Shown here piece after piece: positions 26,752 through 35,009 of a stretch of 64,000 nucleotides of DNA. The stretch comes from an uncultured Mediterraneibacter sp. (lineage in GTDB: Bacteria; Bacillota; Clostridia; Lachnospirales; Lachnospiraceae): positions 1 through 64,000 of the forward strand of contig CALWFV010000006.1 of NCBI GenBank assembly GCA_944377745.1. The letters run 5' to 3'. The position numbers and the translations under genes were made by a program. The notes under the pieces are model-generated. The model was not told the DNA's origin. It saw only the letters and a program-made list of their open reading frames with translations, and did no database searches. Position 1 is the stretch's first letter. Every line of letters begins with the position of its first letter.

Positions 26752-26790
26752 CGGGGACGGAGCAAGATATTGATTCTTGCTTGGTCCCCG
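26752..26790. terminator. Shared terminator between the ABC operon and metG
   Basis: CGGGGAC pairs with GTCCCCG, with an inner AGCAAG/CTTGCT stem. The minus strand has a run of six T right after the stem, so it serves metG best; on the plus strand the T-run is weak. The two genes converge on it. Confidence 0.8.
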
Positions 26791-26853
26791 TTTATCGTTC
26801 TGTCTGTACTTTTGCGGGCCAGAACCTATTCAACTCTTTCTCCGGTAAGATAA

Positions 26854-28764
26854 TCAGCAGATCTCTGCTCCCGCAGGCATCTCCTTCTCCGGTACGACAA
26901 GGGAAAGATTGCCGTCAGCGTCCTCTGCGCAGAGAAGCATTCCCTCAGAGAGAACTCCGGCAAGTTTTGCCGGTTTCAGGTTCACAAGCACCATGACTTT
27001 CTTTCCGACCATCTCTTCCGGCGTATATTGTGACTTAATGCCGGATACGATCTGTTTTACCTGGCTTCCGATCTTAACCTGAGAACAGAGAAGTTTCTTT
27101 GATTTTTTCACTGCCTCACATGCGATGATCTCTCCCACCTGGAACTGCATCGCTCCGAACTGCTCGAAAGTGATCTCCGGCTTCGCCTCGATATCGATCA
27201 CATTTTCTTCTTTCGTCTCTTCTGCCGCTTCCTCTGTGTGGGGATGAAGTTCTTCTACTTTCTTCATCACTTCCTCCAGATCAAGTCTCTGGAACAGAAT
27301 CTCCGGTTTGTCTGTGACATGACCATTTCCAAGCTGGTCCAGGATCTTTTTGCTTGTAGAAGGCATGAAAAACTCGAGAAGTCTTGCGCCTGCGGAGATT
27401 CCCTGGATCAGGTTCCACAGTACAGTCTCCAGACGATCTTTCTTTGCCTCGTCTTTTGCAAGCGCCCAGGGCATTGTCTCGTCGATGTATTTGTTACAGC
27501 GCTTGAACAGATTGAAGATTTCCGTGATGGCGTCCGCCACCCGCAGTCCGTCCATCTTCGCATCCACTGCCTTCGGCGTATTCTCGATCACGGCCTTTAA
27601 GTCAGCGTCTACTTCTTCTGCCACACCTTTGTCTGTAACTGTGCCGCCAAAGTATTTATTTGTCATAGAAACTGTACGGTTGACAAGGTTTCCGAGAGTA
27701 TTTGCAAGATCAGAATTCAGTCTCTCCACCATCAGCTCCCATGTGATCACGCCGTCGTTTTCAAAAGGCATCTCATGCAGCACGAAATAGCGGACCGCAT
27801 CCACTCCGAAGAAATCCACCAGTTCATCAGCATAGAGTACATTTCCCCTGGACTTGCTCATCTTGCCGTCTCCCTGGAGGAGCCACGGATGTCCGAACAC
27901 CTGCTTCGGCAGTGGAAGCCCCAGCGCCATCAGAAAGATCGGCCAGTAAATTGTATGGAAACGGATGATATCCTTTCCGATCAGATGAAGGTCCGCCGGC
28001 CAGTATTTCTCAAATTTTTCAGAGCTGTTTCCGTCACAGTCATACCCGATCCCGGTGATGTAGTTGGTCAGCGCGTCAAGCCATACATAGACAACATGTT
28101 TATCGTCAAAATCTACCGGGATTCCCCATTTGAATGAAGTCCTGGATACACACAGATCCTGCAGTCCCGGAAGAAGGAAGTTGTTCATCATCTCATTCTT
28201 GCGGGATACCGGCTGGATAAACTCGGGATGTGTATTGATGTGCTCGATCAGGCGGTCCGCATATTTGCTCATTTTAAAGAAATATGCCTCTTCTTTCGCC
28301 GGCTGCACCTCGCGTCCGCAGTCCGGACATTTTCCGTCGACAAGCTGTGACTCTGTGAAAAATGACTCACAGGGAGTACAGTACATTCCCTCGTAATATC
28401 CTTTGTAAATGTCGCCCTGATCGTACAGCTTCTTAAAGATCTTCTGTACCTGTTTTTCGTGATCAGCGTCCGTTGTACGGATGAACTTGTCATAGGATGT
28501 ATCCATCAGATCCCAGATCCGTCTGATCTCTTTAGATACATTGTCCACGAACTCCTTCGGAGAAATGCCGGCCTCCTCAGCCTTGAGTTCGATCTTCTGT
28601 CCATGTTCATCAGTTCCGGTCTGGAAATAAACATCATATCCCTGACTTCTCTTGTAGCGCGCGATCGCGTCAGCAAGAACGATCTCATAGGTATTTCCAA
28701 TATGCGGTTTTCCTGACGTGTAAGCGATTGCTGTTGAAATGTAATACTTTGGTTTCTCTGACAT
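26854..28764 (-). CDS. metG: Methionyl-tRNA synthetase
   Basis: Charges tRNA-Met. Class I synthetase with HIGH-type motif PHIGN at residues ~16-20, a four-cysteine zinc knuckle (CTPC..CPDC, ~128-150), KMSKS motif GKMSKSRGN at ~297-305, the anticodon-binding helical domain, and a C-terminal Trbp111/EMAP-like tRNA-binding domain at ~530-636 (FGAMQFQVGEIIACEAV). 636 residues is the usual length of the dimeric type. AAAGGAGGG precedes the ATG. Expression is controlled by the methionine T-box upstream; this was established here by the ATG specifier and the T-box motif. Confidence 0.97.
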   Translation of the reverse strand: MSEKPKYYISTAIAYTSGKPHIGNTYEIVLADAIARYKRSQGYDVYFQTGTDEHGQKIELKAEEAGISPKEFVDNVSKEIRRIWDLMDTSYDKFIRTTDADHEKQVQKIFKKLYDQGDIYKGYYEGMYCTPCESFFTESQLVDGKCPDCGREVQPAKEEAYFFKMSKYADRLIEHINTHPEFIQPVSRKNEMMNNFLLPGLQDLCVSRTSFKWGIPVDFDDKHVVYVWLDALTNYITGIGYDCDGNSSEKFEKYWPADLHLIGKDIIRFHTIYWPIFLMALGLPLPKQVFGHPWLLQGDGKMSKSRGNVLYADELVDFFGVDAVRYFVLHEMPFENDGVITWELMVERLNSDLANTLGNLVNRTVSMTNKYFGGTVTDKGVAEEVDADLKAVIENTPKAVDAKMDGLRVADAITEIFNLFKRCNKYIDETMPWALAKDEAKKDRLETVLWNLIQGISAGARLLEFFMPSTSKKILDQLGNGHVTDKPEILFQRLDLEEVMKKVEELHPHTEEAAEETKEENVIDIEAKPEITFEQFGAMQFQVGEIIACEAVKKSKKLLCSQVKIGSQVKQIVSGIKSQYTPEEMVGKKVMVLVNLKPAKLAGVLSEGMLLCAEDADGNLSLVVPEKEMPAGAEIC

Positions 28765-28823
28765 GATTACCCTCCTTTGATTAAAATCGGATAAGGGAAG
28801 TCCCTTCCTCCTTTCGGATCAGC

Positions 28824-28938
28824 GCGATATCTCGGGCAGCTCACAGCGAAGCTGTTCGCTGTCCGTTGCCCGTCGGATGTCCGCATGTCTGTTCAAGCAA
28901 GCTTGCTCATCCATGCGGCCGCCCTCCGGGCTTATCGC
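28824..28938 (-). other. Hairpin-rich segment between the T-box terminator and metG
   Basis: The ends GCGATA and TATCGC are complementary and enclose several hairpins, including GCCGCATG with CATGCGG, CAAGCTTG, and ACAGCGAA..TTCGCTGT. T-box leaders normally pass directly from the terminator to the ribosome site, so this ~115-base structure is extra. It could be another intergenic repeat that has settled in the leader. No coding potential is apparent. Confidence 0.5.
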
Positions 28939-29094
28939 ACAAAAAACCGCCTTCCCGAACAGAAATCTGTTCAAGAAGACGGAGCATTCCGCGTTACCAC
29001 TTCTCTTCGCGCTTTCCTCGCAGAAAGCACCTCAGCAGGTGCCTGTCAGCACCCTTCCGCTATAATGGGCGGACCCATCGCAGCCTTACTGTGA

Positions 29095-29154
29095 GCACTT
29101 AGCGAGGTATTTCACGAGCTTAGTGCGAACGTACACCCAGACACTTGGCGAGGT
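29095..29154 (-). repeat. 60-bp direct repeat in the metG leader, copy 1
   Basis: Identical over 60 bases to 29191-29250, offset by 96 bases. On the minus strand it carries the hairpin CACTAAGC..GCTAAGTG with one A-A mismatch. The spacer contains the related hairpin CACTAGGC..GCCAAGTG, whose loop AAAGGAC is also found in the family A elements. Confidence 0.95.
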
Positions 29155-29190
29155 CCTTTCGAGCCTAGTGACTGCGGTGTTTCCCTGTTG

Positions 29191-29250
29191 GCACTTAGCG
29201 AGGTATTTCACGAGCTTAGTGCGAACGTACACCCAGACACTTGGCGAGGT
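29191..29250 (-). repeat. 60-bp direct repeat in the metG leader, copy 2
   Basis: Exact second copy of 29095-29154. Both copies and the spacer lie between CTCACAGT (complement of 29087-29094) and ACTGTGAG (complement of 29257-29264), which are complementary and may close the whole insert as one stem. Confidence 0.95.
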
Positions 29251-29457
29251 GTTTCTCACAGTTCGGTGCGCTGCTCAGAAGCCATTTTCATCTGCTTTCC
29301 ATCCATCCCTCTCAGCATCAGATCCGTCCCTTCCGGTTTTCCTGATGATCAGGACTGCCATTCAAAGGATCTTATGGGATTTCTCTGTAAAATATCCGGC
29401 AGACTACTCTCTTCGTCGTCGCGTTTCACCTGAAGTAATTTATTTCAGTCTTTAGAA

Positions 29458-29486
29458 AGATTAGCACACGTAAACGGGGATGTCAA
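29458..29486 (-). promoter_or_regulatory. Sigma-A promoter of the metG T-box leader
   Basis: Minus strand TTGACA (29486-29481), 17-base spacer, TAATCT (29463-29458). Transcription would start near 29451. Confidence 0.85.
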
Positions 29487-29509
29487 GACCAGAAGCCCCG
29501 GTCTCTTTT

Positions 29510-29549
29510 GTTACGATTCACAGTCCCGCTTCAGGATGCAAATCGTAAC
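29510..29549 (-). terminator. Hairpin after the DUF5684-type gene
   Basis: GTTACGATT and AATCGTAAC form a 9-bp stem six bases past the stop codon region of the 29555-30670 gene. The T-tract is poor on the minus strand, so termination may be weak. Confidence 0.5.
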
Positions 29550-29554
29550 TCTCT

Positions 29555-30670
29555 TTAATCAAATTCAAAATCAATCCCGTAAACTTCACACGCATCACGC
29601 AGCAGATTTTCTGTATCCTCCGTGGAGGACGAGTTATCCACGGTTAGCATGAGGATAACATAATCGTCGTCCACCATATCGCATTTTATGATATCAAAAC
29701 ACGGGTAAGATGTTCCATCATAAGATATGGAATCATAGTTTATCTGCTGCAGCGCAAAACCATCTCCGGAGATCAGTTCATCCTCCGTAATATTGGCATA
29801 ATACTCCGGCATATCTGACATTGATTCCACCTGCATATCCACCAGTTCGGATATAACAGATGCCGGATCGCCATATGCGTATGTCATATACAACGATGTC
29901 ATAATCCCGTCTTCCATGGATACGACGTTGGAACCTGAGACAGTCAGATACTCGCTTCGGAGCACCGGCACTTCCACAGTACTTTCCCCATCTGTCAGTG
30001 GAACTTTTATGAAGTCATCATACCCCTCCATCGGTTCATAGTCATCCGGAGATGCCCCATCATCATAATCATCGTAGCTGTCATAGTCATCGTATCCGTC
30101 GTGATCATAAAACTCTTCTTCCCATTCCTCCACTGCATCGGCGCCGCCATAGTCACTATACCCGTTATCTTCGTAGATATAACTGCTATCTCCGCTCAGG
30201 TAATCGAAGTAACCGGCGACAGCCCCTGTCGCTGCCAGAATGACCATGAGCAGGATGTACACAACTCCTGTAACGGCAGTAGCGATGATCACACCCCGGC
30301 TCTTCTTTTCATCGGGCCCCTGGTACTGAGCACTTCCGAACGCCAGCATGGGCAGAAAAACGAATGACAGAAATATCAGACCGACCGCATATTCCCCGCT
30401 CTTGCCAAACACTCTTGCAAGCTTTACATTCGTTGCAATGGCAAAGATCAAATTTCCTATTGGGATGAGATACAACAAAAACAGCCATCCGTTCCCCCAT
30501 GTGATCTTTACAAGAACATACAGACTATAGAACGGAATGAGCGCCGCCCATCCTCTCTCTCCTGCCTTTTTGTACAACTTCCACTGTGCGATTACCACCA
30601 GAATCCCTACAGCAAGTGCAAAGAATAAAAATACCGCCACCAGCATCAGAACGCCTCCTATAAGTGCCAT
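29555..30670 (-). CDS. DUF5684-type membrane protein with acidic linker and exported-type C-terminal domain
   Basis: 371 residues. Residues 1-165 carry five or so membrane helices with the features of DUF5684 proteins (QWKLYKKAGERGWAALIPFYSLYVLVKI, then FAIATNVKLARVFGKS). A linker at ~165-215 is very rich in Asp, Tyr and Glu. The last ~150 residues form a soluble domain (VEVPVLRSEYLTVSGSN..VILMLTVDNSS) of unknown function. Membrane topology is predicted only. It has GAGGGGGAA before its ATG, and its own probable terminator. The family has no established biochemical role, so I assign none. Confidence 0.82.
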   Translation of the reverse strand: MALIGGVLMLVAVFLFFALAVGILVVIAQWKLYKKAGERGWAALIPFYSLYVLVKITWGNGWLFLLYLIPIGNLIFAIATNVKLARVFGKSGEYAVGLIFLSFVFLPMLAFGSAQYQGPDEKKSRGVIIATAVTGVVYILLMVILAATGAVAGYFDYLSGDSSYIYEDNGYSDYGGADAVEEWEEEFYDHDGYDDYDSYDDYDDGASPDDYEPMEGYDDFIKVPLTDGESTVEVPVLRSEYLTVSGSNVVSMEDGIMTSLYMTYAYGDPASVISELVDMQVESMSDMPEYYANITEDELISGDGFALQQINYDSISYDGTSYPCFDIIKCDMVDDDYVILMLTVDNSSSTEDTENLLRDACEVYGIDFEFD

Positions 30671-30794
30671 TTCTGATTCCCCCTCTCTTTTGTTTTTCTC
30701 TTAGTTTTTTATTACCTCCAAAGAATACCATTTTATCTGCGTTTCGTCTACAAAACCCTTGATAAAAATATGTTAATATTCAAAATGTCTCATA

Positions 30795-32852
30795 TCACAG
30801 CACCAGGTCATCTACTTTTTCAAACCCGTCCAGCGCATACTCCTCTATTGTATTTCCCGACACCAGATAAAACCGGTCTCCGATATACAGTCCTCTTGTA
30901 CTTCCATATCCCCCCAATGTCCGTTCAAATTCCTGCCGGAACCCGCTGTTTTCATCATATGAGAAAATGCAGTACTTCTGACTGCTGCCGTACGCAGTGA
31001 ACCCAAACAGGTTCTTCTCCACATCTGCGAACACGGATCTGTAGTCATAGACATCCGTGCCATACATATCCTCGAGCACATATTTCTGCACTTCACGCAC
31101 ATCAGACGGATCCGAAATGTCAAACATGGAGAGTTTCACGCCTTCCGTAGTGACGCCGCTCTCATCTACATCCATCCCGATCCCCAGCAGAAGTCCGTCT
31201 CCATATGGATGCAGATACTCAGAAAATCCGGGAATCTTCAGTTCTCCCAGGATCTTCGGAGCAGCCGGATCGGACAGATCCACGGAAAACAGAGGATCCA
31301 CCTGCCGGAATGTGACAAAGTATCCTGTCTCACCCAGAAATCTTGCCGAGTAGACACTCTCGCCTGCCGCCAGGTTGCGAATTTCTCCGACGATCTCCAG
31401 ATTTTCATCCAGAACATAAAGTGAATTGGACTCAGACGGCTCCGGCGCAAAGAGAGGAACAACACCTCTTGCCTGTCCTGCTGTTTTTGTAACCGTGGTC
31501 ACCAGCCGGAGATATCCGTTATATTCGTCAATGCTGAACGAATCGTTGAGGGTACCGCTGACCTTTGTCTGTCCCACGCCTTCCAGTTTTCCGTCCCCGT
31601 AAGACACTTTGCGTATGGACGTCTGGTTCACATCAGAATCACTTTCACCGTAGATTGATTCAGTAATATAAATATTCTCCGTGCTCACATAGCATAAGCC
31701 TGTGTTTCCGAACACCGCCTTACTGTCCGTGCGTCCGTCCGGATCGTCAAGATCAAAGGATGAGATCACGGTGTAGCTGTTTCCCATCCGTCCCTGAGGC
31801 ATGTAAATACAGTCTGTCGAAATGAGTTTTCCCTGTACTTCCGGGATATACGCGGACTGATTTTCCCTCGCCGCACCGGTATCCGCATAAAAGCTGCTGA
31901 GAAGATAGACATATCCGCCGCGTATCCTCATTGTATTGAAATAGCCGCTCTGGGTAATCTCACCGATCTTTTCCGGCTCTTCCGGATCGCTGACATCGTA
32001 GACGTCAGCACAGGTGTAATCCCTGTAATAGCCGTCATATCCATTTTCCCCGTCACTGTATTCTGATTTTGTATAGACCACTGCAAGGTATCCGTCCTGC
32101 GCATACACCTCCGACGGATAACTGCCCTCTTCCGTCTCAATCTGCGCCAGATGTTCCATCTCTGTCTGTCCGGTTCCCACGATATCGATCTTTTCTCCGT
32201 TTACGATATAGAGATTCTTTCCATCCGTTTTGGCGATATCTCCTTCGCCAACACCTTCCTCTCTCACATTCGTATCGGAATATTCTGTCCCGTAGGCATT
32301 CCCGGACGCACTTCCTGCATCCGCCCCGGAAGAATCAAAGCTTCTCGCTTCGGCGTTGCCTGTACTGCTGTCCGCGCTGCTGCCGTCCGCTGCGCTTTCC
32401 TCCGCTGCAGAAGCGGCATTTTCCCAGTATTCCTTTTCCGCCTGGATATAATCATAAATTTCATTATAGTCTTCTGCCGTTGTGAGCAGGTCTGCCCCCA
32501 ATATCCTGGATGTTACGGAGGACTCCCCCGGGCCGGTCTCTTCCGGATTCGCTTCTTCCGATGATGCAGAAGCAGACTGTTCAGACGTTTCGTTCCTCAT
32601 TTCTCTGGTATGATCTGTAATAAGAAAATATCCCGATATTCCCGCCACAAGACAAACCCCTGCCGCAGCTGTTCCAGCCAAAATGTGCCGCCTCCGTCGC
32701 TTCTTTCTGATTCGCTCCTTCTCCAGGATCTTCTTTTCGATCTCTCCCGGAAGGAGGGAATCCGGTATTTCCGTATCTTTTGCGCTTTCACTGAGGAAAT
32801 CCTCCACTTTCTTTTCTTCCGCTTCACTGTTGAGATTCTTTTTCTCTTCCAT
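30795..32852 (-). CDS. Membrane-anchored beta-propeller protein paired with the sigma factor
   Basis: I place the start at the ATG at 32852, which has GGAGGAAGG upstream and follows the sigma-factor stop by 22 bases; 685 residues. Residues 1-65 are charged and cytoplasmic, 68-90 form one membrane helix (HILAGTAAAGVCLVAGISGYFLI), then a Ser/Ala/Glu-rich linker (~100-200) with YIQAEKEYWE, and a C-terminal secreted beta-propeller domain (~215-685; repeated blades with YAQDGYLAVVYTKSEY, TMRIRGGYVYLLSSFYA, VYSARFLGETGYFVTFRQ). The order after a sigma gene, together with one membrane helix and a short cytoplasmic tail, suggests an anti-sigma or signal-receiving role; that part is inference. Confidence 0.85.
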   Translation of the reverse strand: MEEKKNLNSEAEEKKVEDFLSESAKDTEIPDSLLPGEIEKKILEKERIRKKRRRRHILAGTAAAGVCLVAGISGYFLITDHTREMRNETSEQSASASSEEANPEETGPGESSVTSRILGADLLTTAEDYNEIYDYIQAEKEYWENAASAAEESAADGSSADSSTGNAEARSFDSSGADAGSASGNAYGTEYSDTNVREEGVGEGDIAKTDGKNLYIVNGEKIDIVGTGQTEMEHLAQIETEEGSYPSEVYAQDGYLAVVYTKSEYSDGENGYDGYYRDYTCADVYDVSDPEEPEKIGEITQSGYFNTMRIRGGYVYLLSSFYADTGAARENQSAYIPEVQGKLISTDCIYMPQGRMGNSYTVISSFDLDDPDGRTDSKAVFGNTGLCYVSTENIYITESIYGESDSDVNQTSIRKVSYGDGKLEGVGQTKVSGTLNDSFSIDEYNGYLRLVTTVTKTAGQARGVVPLFAPEPSESNSLYVLDENLEIVGEIRNLAAGESVYSARFLGETGYFVTFRQVDPLFSVDLSDPAAPKILGELKIPGFSEYLHPYGDGLLLGIGMDVDESGVTTEGVKLSMFDISDPSDVREVQKYVLEDMYGTDVYDYRSVFADVEKNLFGFTAYGSSQKYCIFSYDENSGFRQEFERTLGGYGSTRGLYIGDRFYLVSGNTIEEYALDGFEKVDDLVL

Positions 32853-32874
32853 CTTCCTTCCTCCTTCCAGACTT

Positions 32875-33423
32875 CTATCCCGCATTTTCCAGGATCCTGC
32901 GCAATTTTCCCAGAGCGCGGCTCTTCTTCGAGCGGACAGTACCAGGACTGCACTCCAGCATGCGTCCGATCTCCTCACTCTGATATCCCGCAAAGACAGA
33001 AAACGCCAGAATCATCCGCTCCTCTTCATCCAATGTTCCAAAAGCAGCCCTCACATCCTGTATCTCCGCATGATCCGGCTCGTCTCCATTTTCCCCGCGG
33101 ATTCCAATCCGCTCTCTGTCCGCAAGTTCCAGAACTGCCTCCTGTTTCCGCTTTTTCAGGATCTTCCGGCACTGATTATTCAGGATCGTAAACATCCAAC
33201 TCCGGAACGACTCCTCCTTCTTAAGCTGCCCCAGTTTTTCCCACGCTGTCATCACAGTCTCGCTGACCGCGTCCTCCGCGTCCTGTTTGTGCTTCGTCGT
33301 ATACAGCGCAAATTTATACAGATCCACATAGATTTTCGAATAAAGTCCCGAAAAAGCCTTCACATCTCCCCGTTTTGCCCGACGGATCAAATCGGCTTCC
33401 GTTCCTTTCTCATGATCGTACAT
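32875..33423 (-). CDS. ECF-type RNA polymerase sigma factor
   Basis: 182 residues. Region 2 at ~10-80 (DLIRRAKRGDVKAFSGLYSK, DAEDAVSETVMTAWEKL, FRSWMFTILNNQCRKILKK) and region 4 at ~125-180 (LDEEERMILAFSVFAGYQSEEIGRMLECSPGTVRSKKSRALGKLR read as two parts). The ATG at 33423 is preferred over one at 33441, because GAGGGG lies between them at the right distance. It is co-transcribed with the membrane beta-propeller protein 22 bases downstream, the arrangement normally seen for a sigma and its membrane regulator. No consensus autoregulated promoter could be identified. Confidence 0.93.
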   Translation of the reverse strand: MYDHEKGTEADLIRRAKRGDVKAFSGLYSKIYVDLYKFALYTTKHKQDAEDAVSETVMTAWEKLGQLKKEESFRSWMFTILNNQCRKILKKRKQEAVLELADRERIGIRGENGDEPDHAEIQDVRAAFGTLDEEERMILAFSVFAGYQSEEIGRMLECSPGTVRSKKSRALGKLRRILENAG

Positions 33424-33653
33424 CCGCACCCCTCCTCTCATGCTCTGTACAATACTGTGAATTCATGTTATTGAGTTTTGTATCTGATATATAATATTAG
33501 AGTCAACAGAAATGGACTTTGTTGCAATAAAAATCAATAAATTTCTCCTCACGACCCCAAAACGACCGCTCCACTTTTCCCGTGCAGCGGTCGTCTGATC
33601 ATTCAATATAATCGCAGTTTTGTCTTTCTTTCATCATGGCAGAAGCCGCCCCC

Positions 33654-34408
33654 TCATTCCAGGATCTCTCTCACCTGTTCCTCTGACATTCCGCATTCTC
33701 CCGCGATCTCCTCTTCGGTTTTCCCTTCTGCTGAAAGGCGGAAAACAAGTTTTGCAAGGCGTATTCCTTTCTCCTTTTCCCTCTCCAGCTCATCAGCAAA
33801 CAGTTCTCTTAACGCATCGCACATTTCTTCTTCAACCTCCATTTCTTTCCAGTTCGCCCTGGTGATCAGATCCATCACCGCAGCGTAGTCCTTTGAATCC
33901 CGGTATGGGTCAGTTCGTGCGTGATCAGAAGCTGCATGGGAACCGCATCGCCTTTCAGGTAATAAATCCCTTTGTAATGCTGTTCCACTCTCATTCCTCT
34001 CACTTCTTTCAGGTGTTTCAACATTTCCCGGGGATAACGGTTGCACACAAACGTAATCGTTATCTCCGTCGGTTCGATCTCCCTCACCCGATTCGTATTT
34101 GACTGATAAAAACAGGCATATCCATACACTTTATAGAAATCATTTACGCTCAGATTGTCATCCGGCGCCTTGTATTCGACAATATTGTGCTGCCGGAATT
34201 TCCTTCCGATCGTCTTGCGTATCATTGCATCCTTTCGCTTCTTGATAATGAGCACATCGATCTGGGGCGTCTTCTTGCTCAACAGGTATTCCTCCTGCAG
34301 TTCCAGTTCTTTCCTTTCAATCTCTTCCGCGAACGTGATCCGGAGCGCAGCTCCGAATGCCGGATGCCATTGCAGCCTCTGGCTGTCTTGTTTCTTTCTT
34401 CCACTCAT
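33654..34408 (-). pseudogene. Frameshifted PD-(D/E)XK (Rpn-like) nuclease/transposase-family gene
   Basis: The first part (34408 to about 33910) has the nuclease core QIDVLII..HNIVEYKAPDD with D and ExK residues, as in the Rpn/PD-(D/E)XK family. It runs out of frame at THTGIQRTTLR. The second frame resumes as DPYRDSKDYAAVMDLITRAN and continues through a helical C-terminal part (EMCDALRELFADELEREKE) ending in a short helix-turn-helix-like tail (EEEIAGECGMSEEQVREIL). One base is missing near 33915, not in a long run of one base. The joined protein would be about 250 residues. Members of this family are often degraded; function is uncertain. Confidence 0.75.
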
Positions 34409-34850
34409 CTGTGGATTTCTCCTTTCAGTATAGCCAATTCGTTTTCCGGTTGCAACACAGCAGCAGATAATTTTTCAACAGTCCGTCTCTCAAATCTGGG
34501 CAGTTCTGCACTGTTACGACATTTTGACCAACGGCATCACTCCTTCACTTTTTCAATCTGTTTCAAACAAAAACTGGAAATCCGCTCTGAACTCAGAGCA
34601 TGAAACCTGTTCTTCGGCGGTCAGACAGGACCGAACGTCCCCCGCCAGAGATATCCCTCCGGACACACCACAGATCCGGCATGTCCGCCCTTCGGGAATA
34701 AAAACAGCATAACATTACATCAAATCGACCGCAAGCAATATTCCGTTGCCCCAATTCTTTCCTCTCCCTTCCAGTCCCCCAGGGAGCAGCGCCCAACGGG
34801 TGCGCACCTCCCGTCCGCAAATCCACATCCTCCCGCAGCCAAAAAACAAG
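34409..34850. other. Intergenic stretch without a recognisable gene
   Basis: No reading frame here has a ribosome site and protein-like content. The only feature seen is the block at 34782-34802, shared with 59185-59207. Confidence 0.5.
34782..34802. repeat. Short block shared with 59185-59207
   Basis: GGGAGCAGCGCCC followed by a small hairpin (GCGCCC..GGGTGCGC). The 13-base start is identical in both places, and each lies within about 150 bases of a family A element. Confidence 0.5.
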
Positions 34851-34979
34851 CCGGACGGTATATGTTGTTCGAAGGCTGTGGAACAGCGCCGGCACTTGGC
34901 GCGCGTCCTTTGCGCGCCTACGTACCGCTGCGCTGTTCTACAAGCGCAAGCGTGCCTGAGAACAATATATACCGTCCGG
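34851..34979. repeat. Family A structured intergenic repeat, copy 1
   Basis: 129 bases closed by a near-perfect outer stem (CCGGACGGTATAT with ATATACCGTCCGG). Inside are GAACAGCG paired with CGCTGTTC, and an arm GGCGCGC-GTCCTTT-GCGCGCC. The reverse complement of 58913-59040 aligns along the whole length, and its different bases keep the pairs (for example AGAGCGC with GCGCTCT). It lies 31 bases beyond the aconitase stop codon and could act as a terminator for it. Confidence 0.85.
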
Positions 34980-35009
34980 CGACCTTTTTTACCTGCCGTT
35001 CGATTCGAT

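Larger units (their letters stand above)
28941..29451 (-). ncRNA. T-box leader of metG, methionine specifier
   Basis: Read on the minus strand. Stem I contains GAAGAGAGTAGTCTGC, whose CTGC pairs with GCAG just before the specifier codon ATG (29291-29289), and GAAG pairs with CTTC after it. The T-box sequence AGTGGTAACGCGGA is at 29001-28988. The terminator is a 16-bp stem (28982-28967 with 28962-28947) followed by TTTTTT. Uncharged tRNA-Met should hold the antiterminator and allow metG transcription. At about 510 bases the leader is roughly twice the usual length, because of a duplicated insert between stem I and the antiterminator. Confidence 0.93.

Noticed and set aside
29123..29455. Overlapping plus-strand frames in the metG leader
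   Set aside because: They are antisense to the T-box RNA, and the repeated protein segment only mirrors the 60-bp direct repeat.
34851..34979. tRNA-like cloverleaf
   Set aside because: The multi-arm fold recalls a tRNA, but there is no TTC-type T-loop, no D-loop pattern and no acceptor end; the arms are too long.
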